From: Saliniplasma sp051745305
GTDB taxonomy: Archaea; Thermoplasmatota; Thermoplasmata; Halarchaeoplasmatales; Halarchaeoplasmataceae
NCBI GenBank assembly: GCA_051745305.1
Contig: JBNJDY010000040.1
Span: forward strand, 1 to 13,830
Direction of reading: 5' to 3'
DNA: 13,830 nt
Within the stretch, counting starts at the first letter, position 1, and each line of letters begins with the position of its first letter. The position numbers were made by a program, and so were the translations under genes. The notes under the pieces are model-generated. The model was given only the letters and a program-made list of their open reading frames with translations, did no database searches and was not told the origin of the DNA. This document shows positions 5,772 through 12,676 of this stretch, piece by piece.

Positions 5772-6041
5772 ATGACAAAAGTAAAGATAACAATAGGTGG
5801 AATAAATAAAGACGCGGGAAGTTCGAAAGAATATAAGACAGGCGGATGGAGAACTATGAAACCAGAAGTCGATGTGGAAAAATGTATACAATGTTTCAAG
5901 TGTTTTGAATATTGTCCTGATGGGGCAGTTAAAAAGACTGAGGATGCAATTGAATTTAACCTGGATTACTGTAAAGGATGTGGGATATGTGCAAAAGAAT
6001 GTCCCGTGAAAGCAATAGTTATGAAAGTAGAGGAGAAATGA
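5772..6041 (+). CDS. porD: Pyruvate:ferredoxin oxidoreductase, delta subunit (2x[4Fe-4S] ferredoxin)
   Basis: This 89-residue subunit carries electrons from the catalytic alpha/beta core to free ferredoxin. It contains two classical CxxCxxCxxxC[P] sites: C38, C41, C44, C48 and C67, C70, C73, C77, enough for two [4Fe-4S] clusters. The first 30 residues are the PorD-specific N-terminal arm, including GGWRTMKPEVD. The ATG starts two bases after the porG stop and is preceded by GGGGTG inside the porG end, so the two are translationally linked. A stand-alone ferredoxin is excluded by the N-terminal arm and position in the operon. Confidence 0.93.
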   Translation: MTKVKITIGGINKDAGSSKEYKTGGWRTMKPEVDVEKCIQCFKCFEYCPDGAVKKTEDAIEFNLDYCKGCGICAKECPVKAIVMKVEEK

Positions 6042-6045
6042 TAAT

Positions 6046-7242
6046 ATGGGAGAACAAAAAGGTTTAACGATTCAAGGTAACATGGCAACTGCTCTAGGAG
6101 CAAAGCTATGCAGGCCCGATGTAATACCTGCTTATCCAATAACACCATCTACACTTTTCCCTGAAAAGATTTCAGAATACATAGCTGATGGAGAATTGGA
6201 TGCATCAATGATCAGGGTAGAAAGCGAACATTCAGCGATGAGTGCCTGTATAGGTGCGTCTTCTATTGGTGCTAGGACATGTACAGCATCAGCTTCACAG
6301 GGAATAGCACTGATGCACGAGATGTTATTTATTGCATCTGGTATGAGGTTACCGATCGTAATGGCTGTTGGAAACAGAGCCCTTTCAGCACCAATCAACA
6401 TCTGGGCGGATCATCAAGACACTATCGCTTCAAGAGATTCCGGTTGGTTACAGTTCTATGCAGAAAAAAATCAAGAAGGATTAGACCTGATGATATTGGC
6501 TTTCAAAATTGCCGAAGACGAGAGAGTATTACTACCGACTATGGTAGGGATAGATGGATTCGTGTTAACCCATACTGTAGAAGGTGTAAAGGTACCTGCT
6601 CAGGAAGATGTTGACGAATTTTTACCAAAATATGAACCCCCTCATGGCAAACTTGATCCTGAAGAGCCGATGACTTTTGGATCACTTGGTACACCAGAGT
6701 ATTATCAGGAATTAAAATATGACCAAGTCGAAGCGATGGATAAATCACCTGAAGTAATTGACGAGATCTTCGATGAATTCGAGAAAGAATTTGGACGAGA
6801 GTATAACCGAATAACGCCTTACAAATGTGATGACGCTGAGATAATACTCCTAACGATGGGTTCGATGACAGGTACTGCTAGGGCTGCTGTAGATGAGATG
6901 CGTGAAGATGGAGAGAAAGTAGGATTGGCCAAACTCACAGTATTCAGACCATTCCCAGGAGACTTACTAAAAGAGATCGCAGGAGATGCTAAAGGTCTTG
7001 CTGTTGTGGATAGGAACATATCACCTGGATTTGGAGGAGCAGTCTTTGCAGAAAGTGCAGGAATATTTATCAACGAGAAGAAAAAACCGCTGATGAAGAA
7101 CTTCATTGTTGGTCTAGGCGGTAGAGAGATATTCAAAGAGAATTTCAAAGAGATGTACGAGAAAACAAAGAAAGCGGTCGAGAAAGGCAGTGTAGATAAG
7201 ATGGTTGAATGGATTAATATGAATGAGGAAGTGATGAGGTGA
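6046..7242 (+). CDS. porA: Pyruvate:ferredoxin oxidoreductase, alpha subunit
   Basis: The 398-residue subunit holds the pyrimidine-binding part of the thiamine diphosphate site and a C-terminal transketolase-like domain. Visible motifs are AYPITPST (29-36), VESEHSA (58-64, with the glutamate that activates thiamine), NIWADHQDTIASRDSGW (118-134), which is typical of pyruvate enzymes, and a C-terminal segment FRPFPGDLL and SPGFGGAVF. The length fits PorA (about 385-400). It begins four bases after porD with GAGGAGAAATG upstream, and ends five bases before the porB start. The reaction is pyruvate + CoA + oxidised ferredoxin to acetyl-CoA + CO2 + reduced ferredoxin. The NIWxDH...RD signature makes pyruvate more likely than 2-oxoglutarate. 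Confidence 0.94.
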   Translation: MGEQKGLTIQGNMATALGAKLCRPDVIPAYPITPSTLFPEKISEYIADGELDASMIRVESEHSAMSACIGASSIGARTCTASASQGIALMHEMLFIASGMRLPIVMAVGNRALSAPINIWADHQDTIASRDSGWLQFYAEKNQEGLDLMILAFKIAEDERVLLPTMVGIDGFVLTHTVEGVKVPAQEDVDEFLPKYEPPHGKLDPEEPMTFGSLGTPEYYQELKYDQVEAMDKSPEVIDEIFDEFEKEFGREYNRITPYKCDDAEIILLTMGSMTGTARAAVDEMREDGEKVGLAKLTVFRPFPGDLLKEIAGDAKGLAVVDRNISPGFGGAVFAESAGIFINEKKKPLMKNFIVGLGGREIFKENFKEMYEKTKKAVEKGSVDKMVEWINMNEEVMR

Positions 7243-7247
7243 TCAAT

Positions 7248-8129
7248 ATGTCTGAAAATGAAGATAAAGAAATGTTTGCATCTGGTCATAGAATGTGTGC
7301 TGGATGTGGTGAAGGTATAGCAATGCGGACTATTTTAAATGAAGCTGGTCCTAACACGATTGCAACTGTTGCAACAGGTTGTTTGGAAGTAACCACCACT
7401 GCTTACCCTCAAACAGCATGGGAGATCCCTCTTATTCATTCAGCTTTTGAAAATGCTGCTAGTGTTGCATCTGGTATAGAAGTAGCTTTGAAACAAATGG
7501 ACAAGAAAGGAGAAACCAATATAATGTCATTTGCCGGTGATGGAGGAACCTTTGACATAGGTTTCCAAGCACTTTCTGGTATGTTTGAAAGGAAACATAA
7601 TGTGACCCATATATGTCTAGATAATGAGGCATACATGAACACAGGGATACAGCGCTGCAGTTCAACTCCTTACGGAGCTTCTACAACAACGTCACCTGCA
7701 GGTAAAGTTAGTATTGGTGAAGATAGACCAAAGAAACCTTTAGCTAGGATTTCTGCTGCTCACGATATACCTTATGCTGCAACAGCTACAATAGCTCACA
7801 TCAAAGATTTAAAGAAGAAAGTGCGAAAAGCACTCGATGCAGATGGACCCGCATTAGTACATGTATTTGCTCCATGTCCGACGGGATGGAGACATGCTAG
7901 TAACGACTCAGTAGAACTTGCTAGATTAGCAGTTGAAACTGGTGTTTTCGTTTTGTGGGAAGCTGAAGATGGTGAGATATGCGATCTTAATATCACCCAT
8001 AAACCAAAGGATAGAAAACCCGTAGAGGAATATCTGAAGAAACAGAGAAGATTCGCACATCTAACTGATGAACATATCGAAAAGATACAGAAGGAAATCG
8101 ACGAAAAATGTGAACAGTACGGTTTCTAA
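7248..8129 (+). CDS. porB: Pyruvate:ferredoxin oxidoreductase, beta subunit
   Basis: The 293-residue subunit binds the diphosphate end of thiamine and the cluster nearest it. It shows MCAGCGEG (C17, C20), GCLE (C45) and PCPTGW (C210), the four cysteines expected for the proximal [4Fe-4S] cluster. The thiamine/Mg motif runs from FAGDGGTFDIG (95-105) to DNEAYMNTG (125-133). TPYGASTTTSPAGK (140-153) is typical of pyruvate enzymes. The start at 7248 is preferred over the GTG at 7239 because GAGGTGAT, which overlaps the porA stop, lies correctly before it. It is the last gene of the operon and is followed by T-runs. The C-terminal 40 residues are charged and helical, as in other PorB. Confidence 0.94.
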   Translation: MSENEDKEMFASGHRMCAGCGEGIAMRTILNEAGPNTIATVATGCLEVTTTAYPQTAWEIPLIHSAFENAASVASGIEVALKQMDKKGETNIMSFAGDGGTFDIGFQALSGMFERKHNVTHICLDNEAYMNTGIQRCSSTPYGASTTTSPAGKVSIGEDRPKKPLARISAAHDIPYAATATIAHIKDLKKKVRKALDADGPALVHVFAPCPTGWRHASNDSVELARLAVETGVFVLWEAEDGEICDLNITHKPKDRKPVEEYLKKQRRFAHLTDEHIEKIQKEIDEKCEQYGF

Positions 8130-8130
8130 A

Positions 8131-8159
8131 ACCCTTTCTTTTTTCTATTCTATATTTTT
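8131..8159 (+). terminator. T-rich terminator of the por operon
   Basis: CCCTTTC is followed by six T residues (8139-8144) and then five more (8155-8159) right after the porB stop. This is a typical archaeal T-rich termination region and separates the operon from the convergent small gene. Confidence 0.5.
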
Positions 8160-8212
8160 AAAATCAAGTTTTCAGAATTGAATTTAAACCAAAAAAAGAA
8201 GAATGTATTATT

Positions 8213-8446
8213 TTACTCAGATGTCTCGATGTAGTATTGTACACCAGTGCCTTCTAGGCTTGCATGAATTTTATCTGCGAACCAAATCGCATCTTTGACT
8301 GTAGCACCGTCACTCCACTTATAAACCATGTCATATTCACCTTTTTGAGGTTCAAAACCCAAACCATATAGTATATCTACGATATCAGACGGTTTTCCCC
8401 CGTCGCTGTTGAATATTAATTTCAGGTATGTTTTCATAGTTAACAT
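8213..8446 (-). CDS. Small conserved-looking protein of unknown function
   Basis: I do not recognise a named family. The product is 77 residues (74 if translation starts at the ATG at 8437). It begins MKTYLKLIFNSDGG after three residues and alternates predicted strand, helix, strand, strand, helix and strand (TYLKLIFN, PSDIVDILYGLGF, YDMVYKW, VKDAIWFADKIHASLEG, VQYYIET), as in a ferredoxin-like alpha/beta fold. It has no cysteines, signal peptide or membrane segment. A TATTAATA element 26 bases upstream of 8446 favours that start as leaderless. It stands alone, convergent with porB and downstream of rlmE. Coding is supported by the well-formed protein and promoter spacing; the exact start is uncertain. 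Confidence 0.65.
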   Translation of the reverse strand: MLTMKTYLKLIFNSDGGKPSDIVDILYGLGFEPQKGEYDMVYKWSDGATVKDAIWFADKIHASLEGTGVQYYIETSE

Positions 8447-8467
8447 ATGTGATATACCCACATCCAT

Positions 8468-8475
8468 TATTAATA
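8468..8475 (-). promoter_or_regulatory. TATA box of the small unknown gene
   Basis: TATTAATA is centred about 26 bases before the ATG at 8446, the spacing seen for leaderless starts elsewhere in this window. The whole 8447-8528 spacer is AT-rich, so specificity is modest. Confidence 0.35.
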
Positions 8476-8503
8476 TTTTTTTAATTTTAGAGTTTAACGG
8501 GGT

Positions 8504-8518
8504 ATCAATAAAAAATGA
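8504..8518 (-). terminator. T-rich terminator after rlmE
   Basis: On the minus strand ATTCATTTTTTATTG follows the rlmE stop within about 15 bases and includes six T residues in a row. It probably ends the rlmE transcript before the small gene. Confidence 0.4.
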
Positions 8519-8528
8519 ATAGTATCTC

Positions 8529-9119
8529 TTAATTTGTCCCTTTGAATCCTTTACCGATTATATACATCTCAGAACTCGATTCTCTAGAAGCTTTAGGGGA
8601 ATGTGCTTTGACGAAAGAAAACTGAGATTTAACATCTTCTAGAAAATTCTTGAAATCTTCTCCCTGAAAGATTTTTACTACAAAATTACCCCCATTCTTT
8701 AAGGACATGTCACAGAATTCCAACGCTCTTTGAGATAGGTAAACTGACCTTGCATGATCCATTGAGTAATTTCCACTAATGTTCGGAGCCATATCGGAAA
8801 TAACAACATCTACGTCACCAGCAATAATTGATAATCGGTTGAGTACTTCATCATCTGTGAGATCCCCTTGATAAGTTGATACTCCTTCGATGTCTCTCAT
8901 CCTATCAAGGTCTATGGCGATAACGTTATCCTCTCCAACCACCTCTACGGCATACTCGCTCCAACTACCGGGTGCTGCACCCAAGTCTACGACTACATCT
9001 CCGAGGTTAAAGATGTAAAATTTTTCGTCTATCTGTTTTAACTTGTAGATTGCCCTGGACCGATATCCTTCTTTTTTGGCTTTGTAGTAATAACCGTCTT
9101 TACGTTTATACGCACACAT
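8529..9119 (-). CDS. rlmE: Ribosomal RNA large subunit 2'-O-methyltransferase RlmE (FtsJ)
   Basis: The 196-residue enzyme is a Rossmann-fold SAM-dependent methyltransferase of the FtsJ/RlmE family, which methylates the 2'-hydroxyl of the A-loop uridine in 23S rRNA (U2552 in E. coli). It shows YRSRAIYKL near the start, SAM motif I DLGAAPGSWSEY (45-56), and the catalytic K-D-K-E tetrad: K26, D109 in ISDMAPN, K149 in VVKIFQG, and E184 in SSSEMY. These match E. coli K38, D124, K164 and E199. The C-terminal TRAM domain found in some archaeal versions is absent. The start ATG at 9119 sits 26 bases from a TATA box, so the mRNA is probably leaderless. It is divergent from the zinc-protein gene. Confidence 0.95.
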   Translation of the reverse strand: MCAYKRKDGYYYKAKKEGYRSRAIYKLKQIDEKFYIFNLGDVVVDLGAAPGSWSEYAVEVVGEDNVIAIDLDRMRDIEGVSTYQGDLTDDEVLNRLSIIAGDVDVVISDMAPNISGNYSMDHARSVYLSQRALEFCDMSLKNGGNFVVKIFQGEDFKNFLEDVKSQFSFVKAHSPKASRESSSEMYIIGKGFKGTN

Positions 9120-9140
9120 TGATATATTCTAATGTCACCA

Positions 9141-9156
9141 TATACTTAATATTAAG
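9141..9156 (-). promoter_or_regulatory. rlmE TATA box with overlapping 12-bp palindrome
   Basis: The TATA element (TAAGTATA on the minus strand, 9141-9148) is centred 26 bases before the rlmE ATG. The perfect palindrome CTTAATATTAAG (9145-9156) covers the upstream part of the element where BRE would lie. It could be an operator for a dimeric regulator, or chance in AT-rich DNA. Confidence 0.4.
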
Positions 9157-9212
9157 GGAAAACTAGTAAGAAACATCAAAAGATTTTAATCTTCGTATAT
9201 TTATAACACTTT

Positions 9213-9503
9213 ATGCGTTCAAAAGATGCCTTCGATAGAGTTATGAAAACTGTAACAAAGATCAGGGAGCAAGGAGAAAAACCTGAGGAGGATATATTTT
9301 CTATGGATAAATTCGTGTGTGACCTGTGTCAGGGTGATTTCAACAAAAAAGAGATCACACAATGTGGTTTCTGTGGTAGATGGATATGTAAAGAAACTTG
9401 TTGGGATAAAGATTTACGAGCATGTGAGAGCTGCAGTGGTTTAATAAAATTAGCAAAAAGTGAAGAATCAAAAGAGGGTCAAGAGAATGAAGAAGATAGA
9501 TGA
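9213..9503 (+). CDS. Eight-cysteine zinc-binding protein of unknown function
   Basis: The 96-residue product has three parts. The N-terminal helix (1-30) is charged. The middle carries eight cysteines: C36, C39, C51, C54, C59, C63, C71 and C74, spaced Cx2C-x11-Cx2C-x4-C-x3-C-x7-Cx2C, enough for two zinc ions in a treble-clef or RING/FYVE-like arrangement. The tail (80-96) is an acidic Lys/Glu-rich linker. I do not recognise a specific family. No membrane segment is present. Its end overlaps the next gene by 17 bases, and thrS follows, so the three are co-transcribed. The start is the first ATG; an ATG at 9243 is an alternative, because the visible TATA-like ATTTATAA (9198-9205) is too close to 9213. 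Confidence 0.7.
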   Translation: MRSKDAFDRVMKTVTKIREQGEKPEEDIFSMDKFVCDLCQGDFNKKEITQCGFCGRWICKETCWDKDLRACESCSGLIKLAKSEESKEGQENEEDR

Positions 9504-9672
9504 ATTTTTTAGTATTGTAGGATGGAATGAAAGATTAAATAAAATAGTTCACAAACCTGAGGAAAAAAAACCGGGCAAGAGTAAAATAGCACTTGTATTT
9601 TTTATAGCAGGATTGCTATCAGGAATAATAATGATGGAGTATGTAATTCCATGGATATTGATATATATATGA
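9487..9672 (+). CDS. Small single-pass membrane protein of unknown function
   Basis: The 61-residue product has a basic soluble N-terminal part (1-33; net positive, KKIDEFFSIVGWNERLNKIV) and a hydrophobic stretch from about residue 34 to the end (IALVFFIAGLLSG, then MMEYVIPWILIYI). That is one long or two short membrane helices with Glu51 and Pro55 between. Positive charge before the helix suggests the N-terminus stays in the cytoplasm. Its start at 9487 is favoured by GAGGGT seven bases upstream; an in-frame ATG at 9460 lacks such a site. It overlaps the zinc-protein gene by 17 bases and ends ten bases before thrS. No family is recognised. Coding is supported mainly by this operon packing. 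Confidence 0.62.
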   Translation: MKKIDEFFSIVGWNERLNKIVHKPEEKKPGKSKIALVFFIAGLLSGIIMMEYVIPWILIYI

Positions 9673-9682
9673 AGGTGATTCG

Positions 9683-11569
9683 ATGAAAATTTTGTTAATA
9701 CACTCGGACTATTTGGAATATGAAGTAAAGAAGGATACACCCGTAGCTGAAAAGATAAGCGAAGACATGAAAAAAGGTCGAATGGATGAATGCCTATCTG
9801 TATTCACAGCAGTTGAGAAAAGGGACCAGGGTAATGAGGAAGATATCATCCGACAGGGTGTCAAAGAGATTGAAAATACTGTTGAACAGTTGGGTGTTGA
9901 AAAGGTCATGATCTATCCTTATGCACATCTTAGTTCAAACTTATCCAATCCAGATACAGCTGTGAAGGTATTAGATGGGCTAGAAGAGTTATTGTCACAA
10001 AAATATGCCGTTCATCGTTCTCCTTTCGGATGGTATAAATCATTCAAGTTAAGTTGTAAAGGCCATCCACTATCAGAGCTATCCAAAGAAATAATTCCTG
10101 AAGGTGAAAGTGAAGAAGTAGTCTCTAAAGCATTAGAAGCTGAAGAAGAGATGGAGTCTACATGGGGTATCCTAGATGTAGATGGAGAATTTTATGAACT
10201 CGATATCGATGGCGATAAAGTGAGTGGATATGATTTCACTGAAAATGATAACTTAAAAGATTTTGTAATCTATGAAGCTGGAAAGAAGGAAAAAGGTGGA
10301 GAAGAATCATCTCATATAAGACTCATGCAGAAGCATGAATTGGTGGATTATGAACCGGGTTCAGATCCAGGGAATTTAAGATATTATCCAAAAGGACGGA
10401 TGATGAAAGGACTTCTCGAAGATTTTGTTAGTCAACAAACCAGGGAATACGGTGCTATGGAGATAGAATCTCCAATAATGTATGATATGGAACATCCAAC
10501 CTTGAAGAGTTATCTTGATAGATTTCCTGCTCGTCAGTACACTATAAATACACCAGATAAAGAAGTATTCTTAAGATTTGCTGCCTGTTTTGGACAATTT
10601 CTTATGGGTCACGATATGACTATGTCTTACCGAAATTTACCTGTACGGTTGTATGAATTAACCCGATATTCATTCAGGGTTGAACAAAGAGGAGAACTCA
10701 CTGGATTGAGAAGATTACGATCTTTTACAATGCCTGATTCTCATGCACTCTGTGAAGGTATGGAACAGGCAAAGGAAGAGATGATGACCAGGATGGATCT
10801 AGCTATGTCAGTAGTTGATAAGGTCGGTATCGATGTTCCTGATGAATTAGAACTCGCCCTTAGATGTACTAAAGACTTTTATGAGGAGCAAAAAGAACAT
10901 CTCGATAAGTTAGTTCAGGCTTACGGTAAACCTGCTTTGATAGAGATATGGGATGAACGATTCTTTTACTTCGTATTGAAATATGAATTTAATTATATTG
11001 ATCCGCTTGGTAGGGCTAGTGCACTCGTTACAGACCAAATCGATGTTGAAAACGGAGAAAGATACGGTATCGAATACGTGGATGAAGATGGGAAAAGAAA
11101 ACACCCATACATACTGCATCTCTCTCCCAGCGGTGCTATAGAAAGGGTTATGTTCACTCTGCTAGAGATGGCTGGAGAAGTCGAATCGCGCGGAGATAAA
11201 CCAAGTTTCCCATACTGGCTATCACCTACACAATTAAGATTACTCCCGATATCTGATGACCAGTTAGATTATGTCGAGGAACTATCAGATGAATTCGATG
11301 GAGTTAGGGTGGACATCGATGATACTGATAGGACCGTAGGAAAGAAGATCAGGGATGCAGAGAAAGATTGGATCCCATATGTTGCTGTGATAGGGTCTAG
11401 AGAGATAGAAAATGAAGAGTTATCTGTGAGGATACGCGGAGAAGAAAAACAGAGAACTATGACCTTAAAGGATTTGAAAGAGGAACTAGAGGATAACCAG
11501 GGTAATATGCCATTTAGAGGTTTACCACTTCCCAAGATGTTGTCAAAAAGACCCACTTTTGTAGGATAA
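9683..11569 (+). CDS. thrS: Threonyl-tRNA synthetase, archaeal type
   Basis: The 628-residue class II synthetase charges tRNA-Thr. Residues 1-140 are the archaeal editing domain related to D-aminoacyl-tRNA deacylase (MKILLIHSDYLEYEV start; IYPYAHLS at 77-84; SPFGWYKSF at 113-121), which removes serine mischarged to tRNA-Thr. The catalytic core has motif 1 around 256-266, motif 2 in YRVEQR-like FRVEQRGELTGLRRLRSFTM (331-350), and motif 3 near SPSGAIERVM (481-490). Zinc ligands C302, H354 and H479 are all present. The anticodon-binding domain follows (about 512-610). This type, not the bacterial TGS-domain form, identifies the lineage as archaeal. The ATG has GGTGATT upstream. It is the third gene of an operon with two unknown small proteins. 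Confidence 0.97.
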   Translation: MKILLIHSDYLEYEVKKDTPVAEKISEDMKKGRMDECLSVFTAVEKRDQGNEEDIIRQGVKEIENTVEQLGVEKVMIYPYAHLSSNLSNPDTAVKVLDGLEELLSQKYAVHRSPFGWYKSFKLSCKGHPLSELSKEIIPEGESEEVVSKALEAEEEMESTWGILDVDGEFYELDIDGDKVSGYDFTENDNLKDFVIYEAGKKEKGGEESSHIRLMQKHELVDYEPGSDPGNLRYYPKGRMMKGLLEDFVSQQTREYGAMEIESPIMYDMEHPTLKSYLDRFPARQYTINTPDKEVFLRFAACFGQFLMGHDMTMSYRNLPVRLYELTRYSFRVEQRGELTGLRRLRSFTMPDSHALCEGMEQAKEEMMTRMDLAMSVVDKVGIDVPDELELALRCTKDFYEEQKEHLDKLVQAYGKPALIEIWDERFFYFVLKYEFNYIDPLGRASALVTDQIDVENGERYGIEYVDEDGKRKHPYILHLSPSGAIERVMFTLLEMAGEVESRGDKPSFPYWLSPTQLRLLPISDDQLDYVEELSDEFDGVRVDIDDTDRTVGKKIRDAEKDWIPYVAVIGSREIENEELSVRIRGEEKQRTMTLKDLKEELEDNQGNMPFRGLPLPKMLSKRPTFVG

Positions 11570-11610
11570 ATGGAATAACTTGGTCCAAATCTAATGACAT
11601 AAGGACAATC

Positions 11611-11618
11611 TTTATATG
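11611..11618 (+). promoter_or_regulatory. TATA box of the eS17 gene
   Basis: TTTATATG predicts a transcript start near 11640, giving a leader of about 23 bases with the ribosome site GAGGT (11651-11655) seven bases before the ATG. So eS17 can be expressed independently of thrS, although no T-run separates the two. Confidence 0.5.
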
Positions 11619-11662
11619 CTTGAAGTAATCTCTTCGCCCAAAACCGCAATGAGGTATTAAAA

Positions 11663-11860
11663 ATGGGTAATATCAGACCTACATACATAAAAAGAGTAGC
11701 AATCGAGCTCGTTGATCGATTTCCAGAAGAATTCGATGCTGACGATTATGAGCATAACAAGCAAAAGGTAGATGAACTAACGGATGTAGAATCAAATATG
11801 ATGAGGAATAAGATTGCTGGCTATATTGTACGTTATTTGAATCGCGGTAAAATTAACTAG
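11663..11860 (+). CDS. rps17e: Small ribosomal subunit protein eS17
   Basis: The 65-residue protein is the archaeal/eukaryotic ribosomal protein S17e of the small subunit. Typical features are the opening MGNIRPTYIKRVAIELVDRF, the D/E-rich middle (FDADDYEHNKQKVDELTDV), and the ending NKIAGYIVRYLNR. The length is typical of archaeal S17e (60-70). GAGGT sits seven bases before the ATG. There is no equivalent in bacteria, which again marks the DNA as archaeal. Its stop codon lies one base from the end of the convergent pcc1 gene. Confidence 0.95.
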   Translation: MGNIRPTYIKRVAIELVDRFPEEFDADDYEHNKQKVDELTDVESNMMRNKIAGYIVRYLNRGKIN

Positions 11861-11861
11861 A

Positions 11862-12080
11862 TCAAAGATTTTCTTCTGCTATTGTTACACAGGCTAAAAA
11901 ATCATCTAGGGTATGTAGTAATTTTTTTGGCGTTTCAGCTTCAGTGAAACATTCTATTTTTGATCCCTTAACTTTTAATTCAACATAATCCTCATTATCA
12001 GGAGATACTGAAGAAGCTATTACTTCTGCACTTTTCTGATCATCATATTCCAAAATTACTTTACATGTTATAATTGACAT
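11862..12080 (-). CDS. pcc1: KEOPS complex subunit Pcc1
   Basis: The 72-residue protein is the Pcc1 (CTAG/Pcc1 family) subunit of KEOPS, which with Kae1, Bud32 and Cgi121 makes N6-threonylcarbamoyl-adenosine (t6A) at position 37 of ANN-decoding tRNAs. Pcc1 forms the dimer interface and helps bind tRNA. The pattern fits: a first strand (ITCKVILEYDD), the helix SAEVIASSVSPDN, a second strand (VELKVKGSKIECFTEA), and the C-terminal helix PKKLLHTLDDFLACVTIAEE. The ATG at 12080 is preferred over longer options because a TATA-like box sits about 30 bases upstream. It is convergent with eS17 with a one-base gap, and divergent from the flavodoxin. Confidence 0.85.
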   Translation of the reverse strand: MSIITCKVILEYDDQKSAEVIASSVSPDNEDYVELKVKGSKIECFTEAETPKKLLHTLDDFLACVTIAEENL

Positions 12081-12106
12081 ATACACAAGTAAGCTTGAAA
12101 TGATAG

Positions 12107-12114
12107 ATAAATAA
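12107..12114 (-). promoter_or_regulatory. TATA box of pcc1
   Basis: On the minus strand TTATTTAT is centred about 30 bases before the ATG at 12080, predicting a start of transcription about four bases before the codon. Confidence 0.4.
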
Positions 12115-12145
12115 TTTTTCATCACTATATTCTTCACAAAGATTT

Positions 12146-12153
12146 TTTAATAT
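12146..12153 (+). promoter_or_regulatory. TATA box of the flavodoxin gene
   Basis: TTTAATAT is centred about 30 bases before the ATG at 12179, giving a predicted leader of three or four bases. The ATG at 12152 overlaps this element and is therefore not a likely start. Confidence 0.4.
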
Positions 12154-12178
12154 GACCTGCTTATTTGATAATGATATC

Positions 12179-12676
12179 ATGGCTAAGACCTTAGTTTGTT
12201 ATTTCTCAAAATCCGGGACCACCGAAAAAATGGCCAAAGAAATCATTAAAGGGATCAAGGAAAGTGACTCAGATGTTATTGGGGAGCTTAGAAAAGTGTC
12301 AGAAACTGATGTCCAAGACTTGAAAGAATATGATTGTCTAATATTGGGTTCTCCCACTTATTATGGCCTTCCATCAGCGGAAATCAAAAAATTTATCGAC
12401 GAAAGTATTGTGCACCATGGTAAATTAGAATGGATGGTAGGCGGAGCATTTACTTCTAGTGCTAATCCTGCAGGAGGTAACGAAACAGCATTGATGGCGA
12501 TTTTAGAATCTCTATTGATCCATGGAATGGTAATCAAAGGTATGTCCAAGGGCGACCATTATGGGCCGGTTGTAATAGGTGAACCCGATGAAAGAGAATT
12601 AAAACAGTGCAGATTTTATGGGAAATGGATGGCGGACCTAACTAATAGGGTGAGCAAATGGAATTTAAAGAAGTAG
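12179..12676 (+). CDS. Flavodoxin-like (WrbA-like) FMN protein
   Basis: The 165-residue product has a flavodoxin fold that binds FMN: the phosphate-binding loop SKSGTTEKMA (10-19) after the first strand TLVCYF, the GSPTYYGLPSAEIKKFID segment (57-74), and GGAFTSSANPAGGNETALM (88-106). This last segment, followed by LESLLIHGMVIKG, resembles WrbA-type NAD(P)H:quinone oxidoreductases rather than short electron-transfer flavodoxins. It may move electrons in place of ferredoxin or reduce quinone-like compounds; the donor is unknown. It leads a short operon: the nitroreductase start lies inside its last 19 bases, and the ThiI-like gene follows. Confidence 0.85.
   Translation: MAKTLVCYFSKSGTTEKMAKEIIKGIKESDSDVIGELRKVSETDVQDLKEYDCLILGSPTYYGLPSAEIKKFIDESIVHHGKLEWMVGGAFTSSANPAGGNETALMAILESLLIHGMVIKGMSKGDHYGPVVIGEPDERELKQCRFYGKWMADLTNRVSKWNLKK

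Noticed and set aside
6279..6614. Plus-strand open frame of 111 codons inside porA
   Set aside because: Out-of-frame shadow within a conserved enzyme core; product is Arg/Cys-rich without domain features.
6819..7289. Minus-strand open frame of 156 codons opposite porA/porB
   Set aside because: It runs antisense through two well-supported enzyme genes and its product has no recognisable pattern.
5221..8129. 2-oxoglutarate or 2-oxoisovalerate oxidoreductase
   Set aside because: Gene order gamma-delta-alpha-beta, the NIWxDH...RDSGW motif in alpha and the beta-subunit cysteine set fit pyruvate enzymes better; substrate is still inferred, not proven.
11269..11688. Minus-strand open frame of 139 codons at the end of thrS
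   Set aside because: It is antisense to the ThrRS anticodon-binding domain and spans the eS17 promoter, ribosome site and first codons; no motif is seen.
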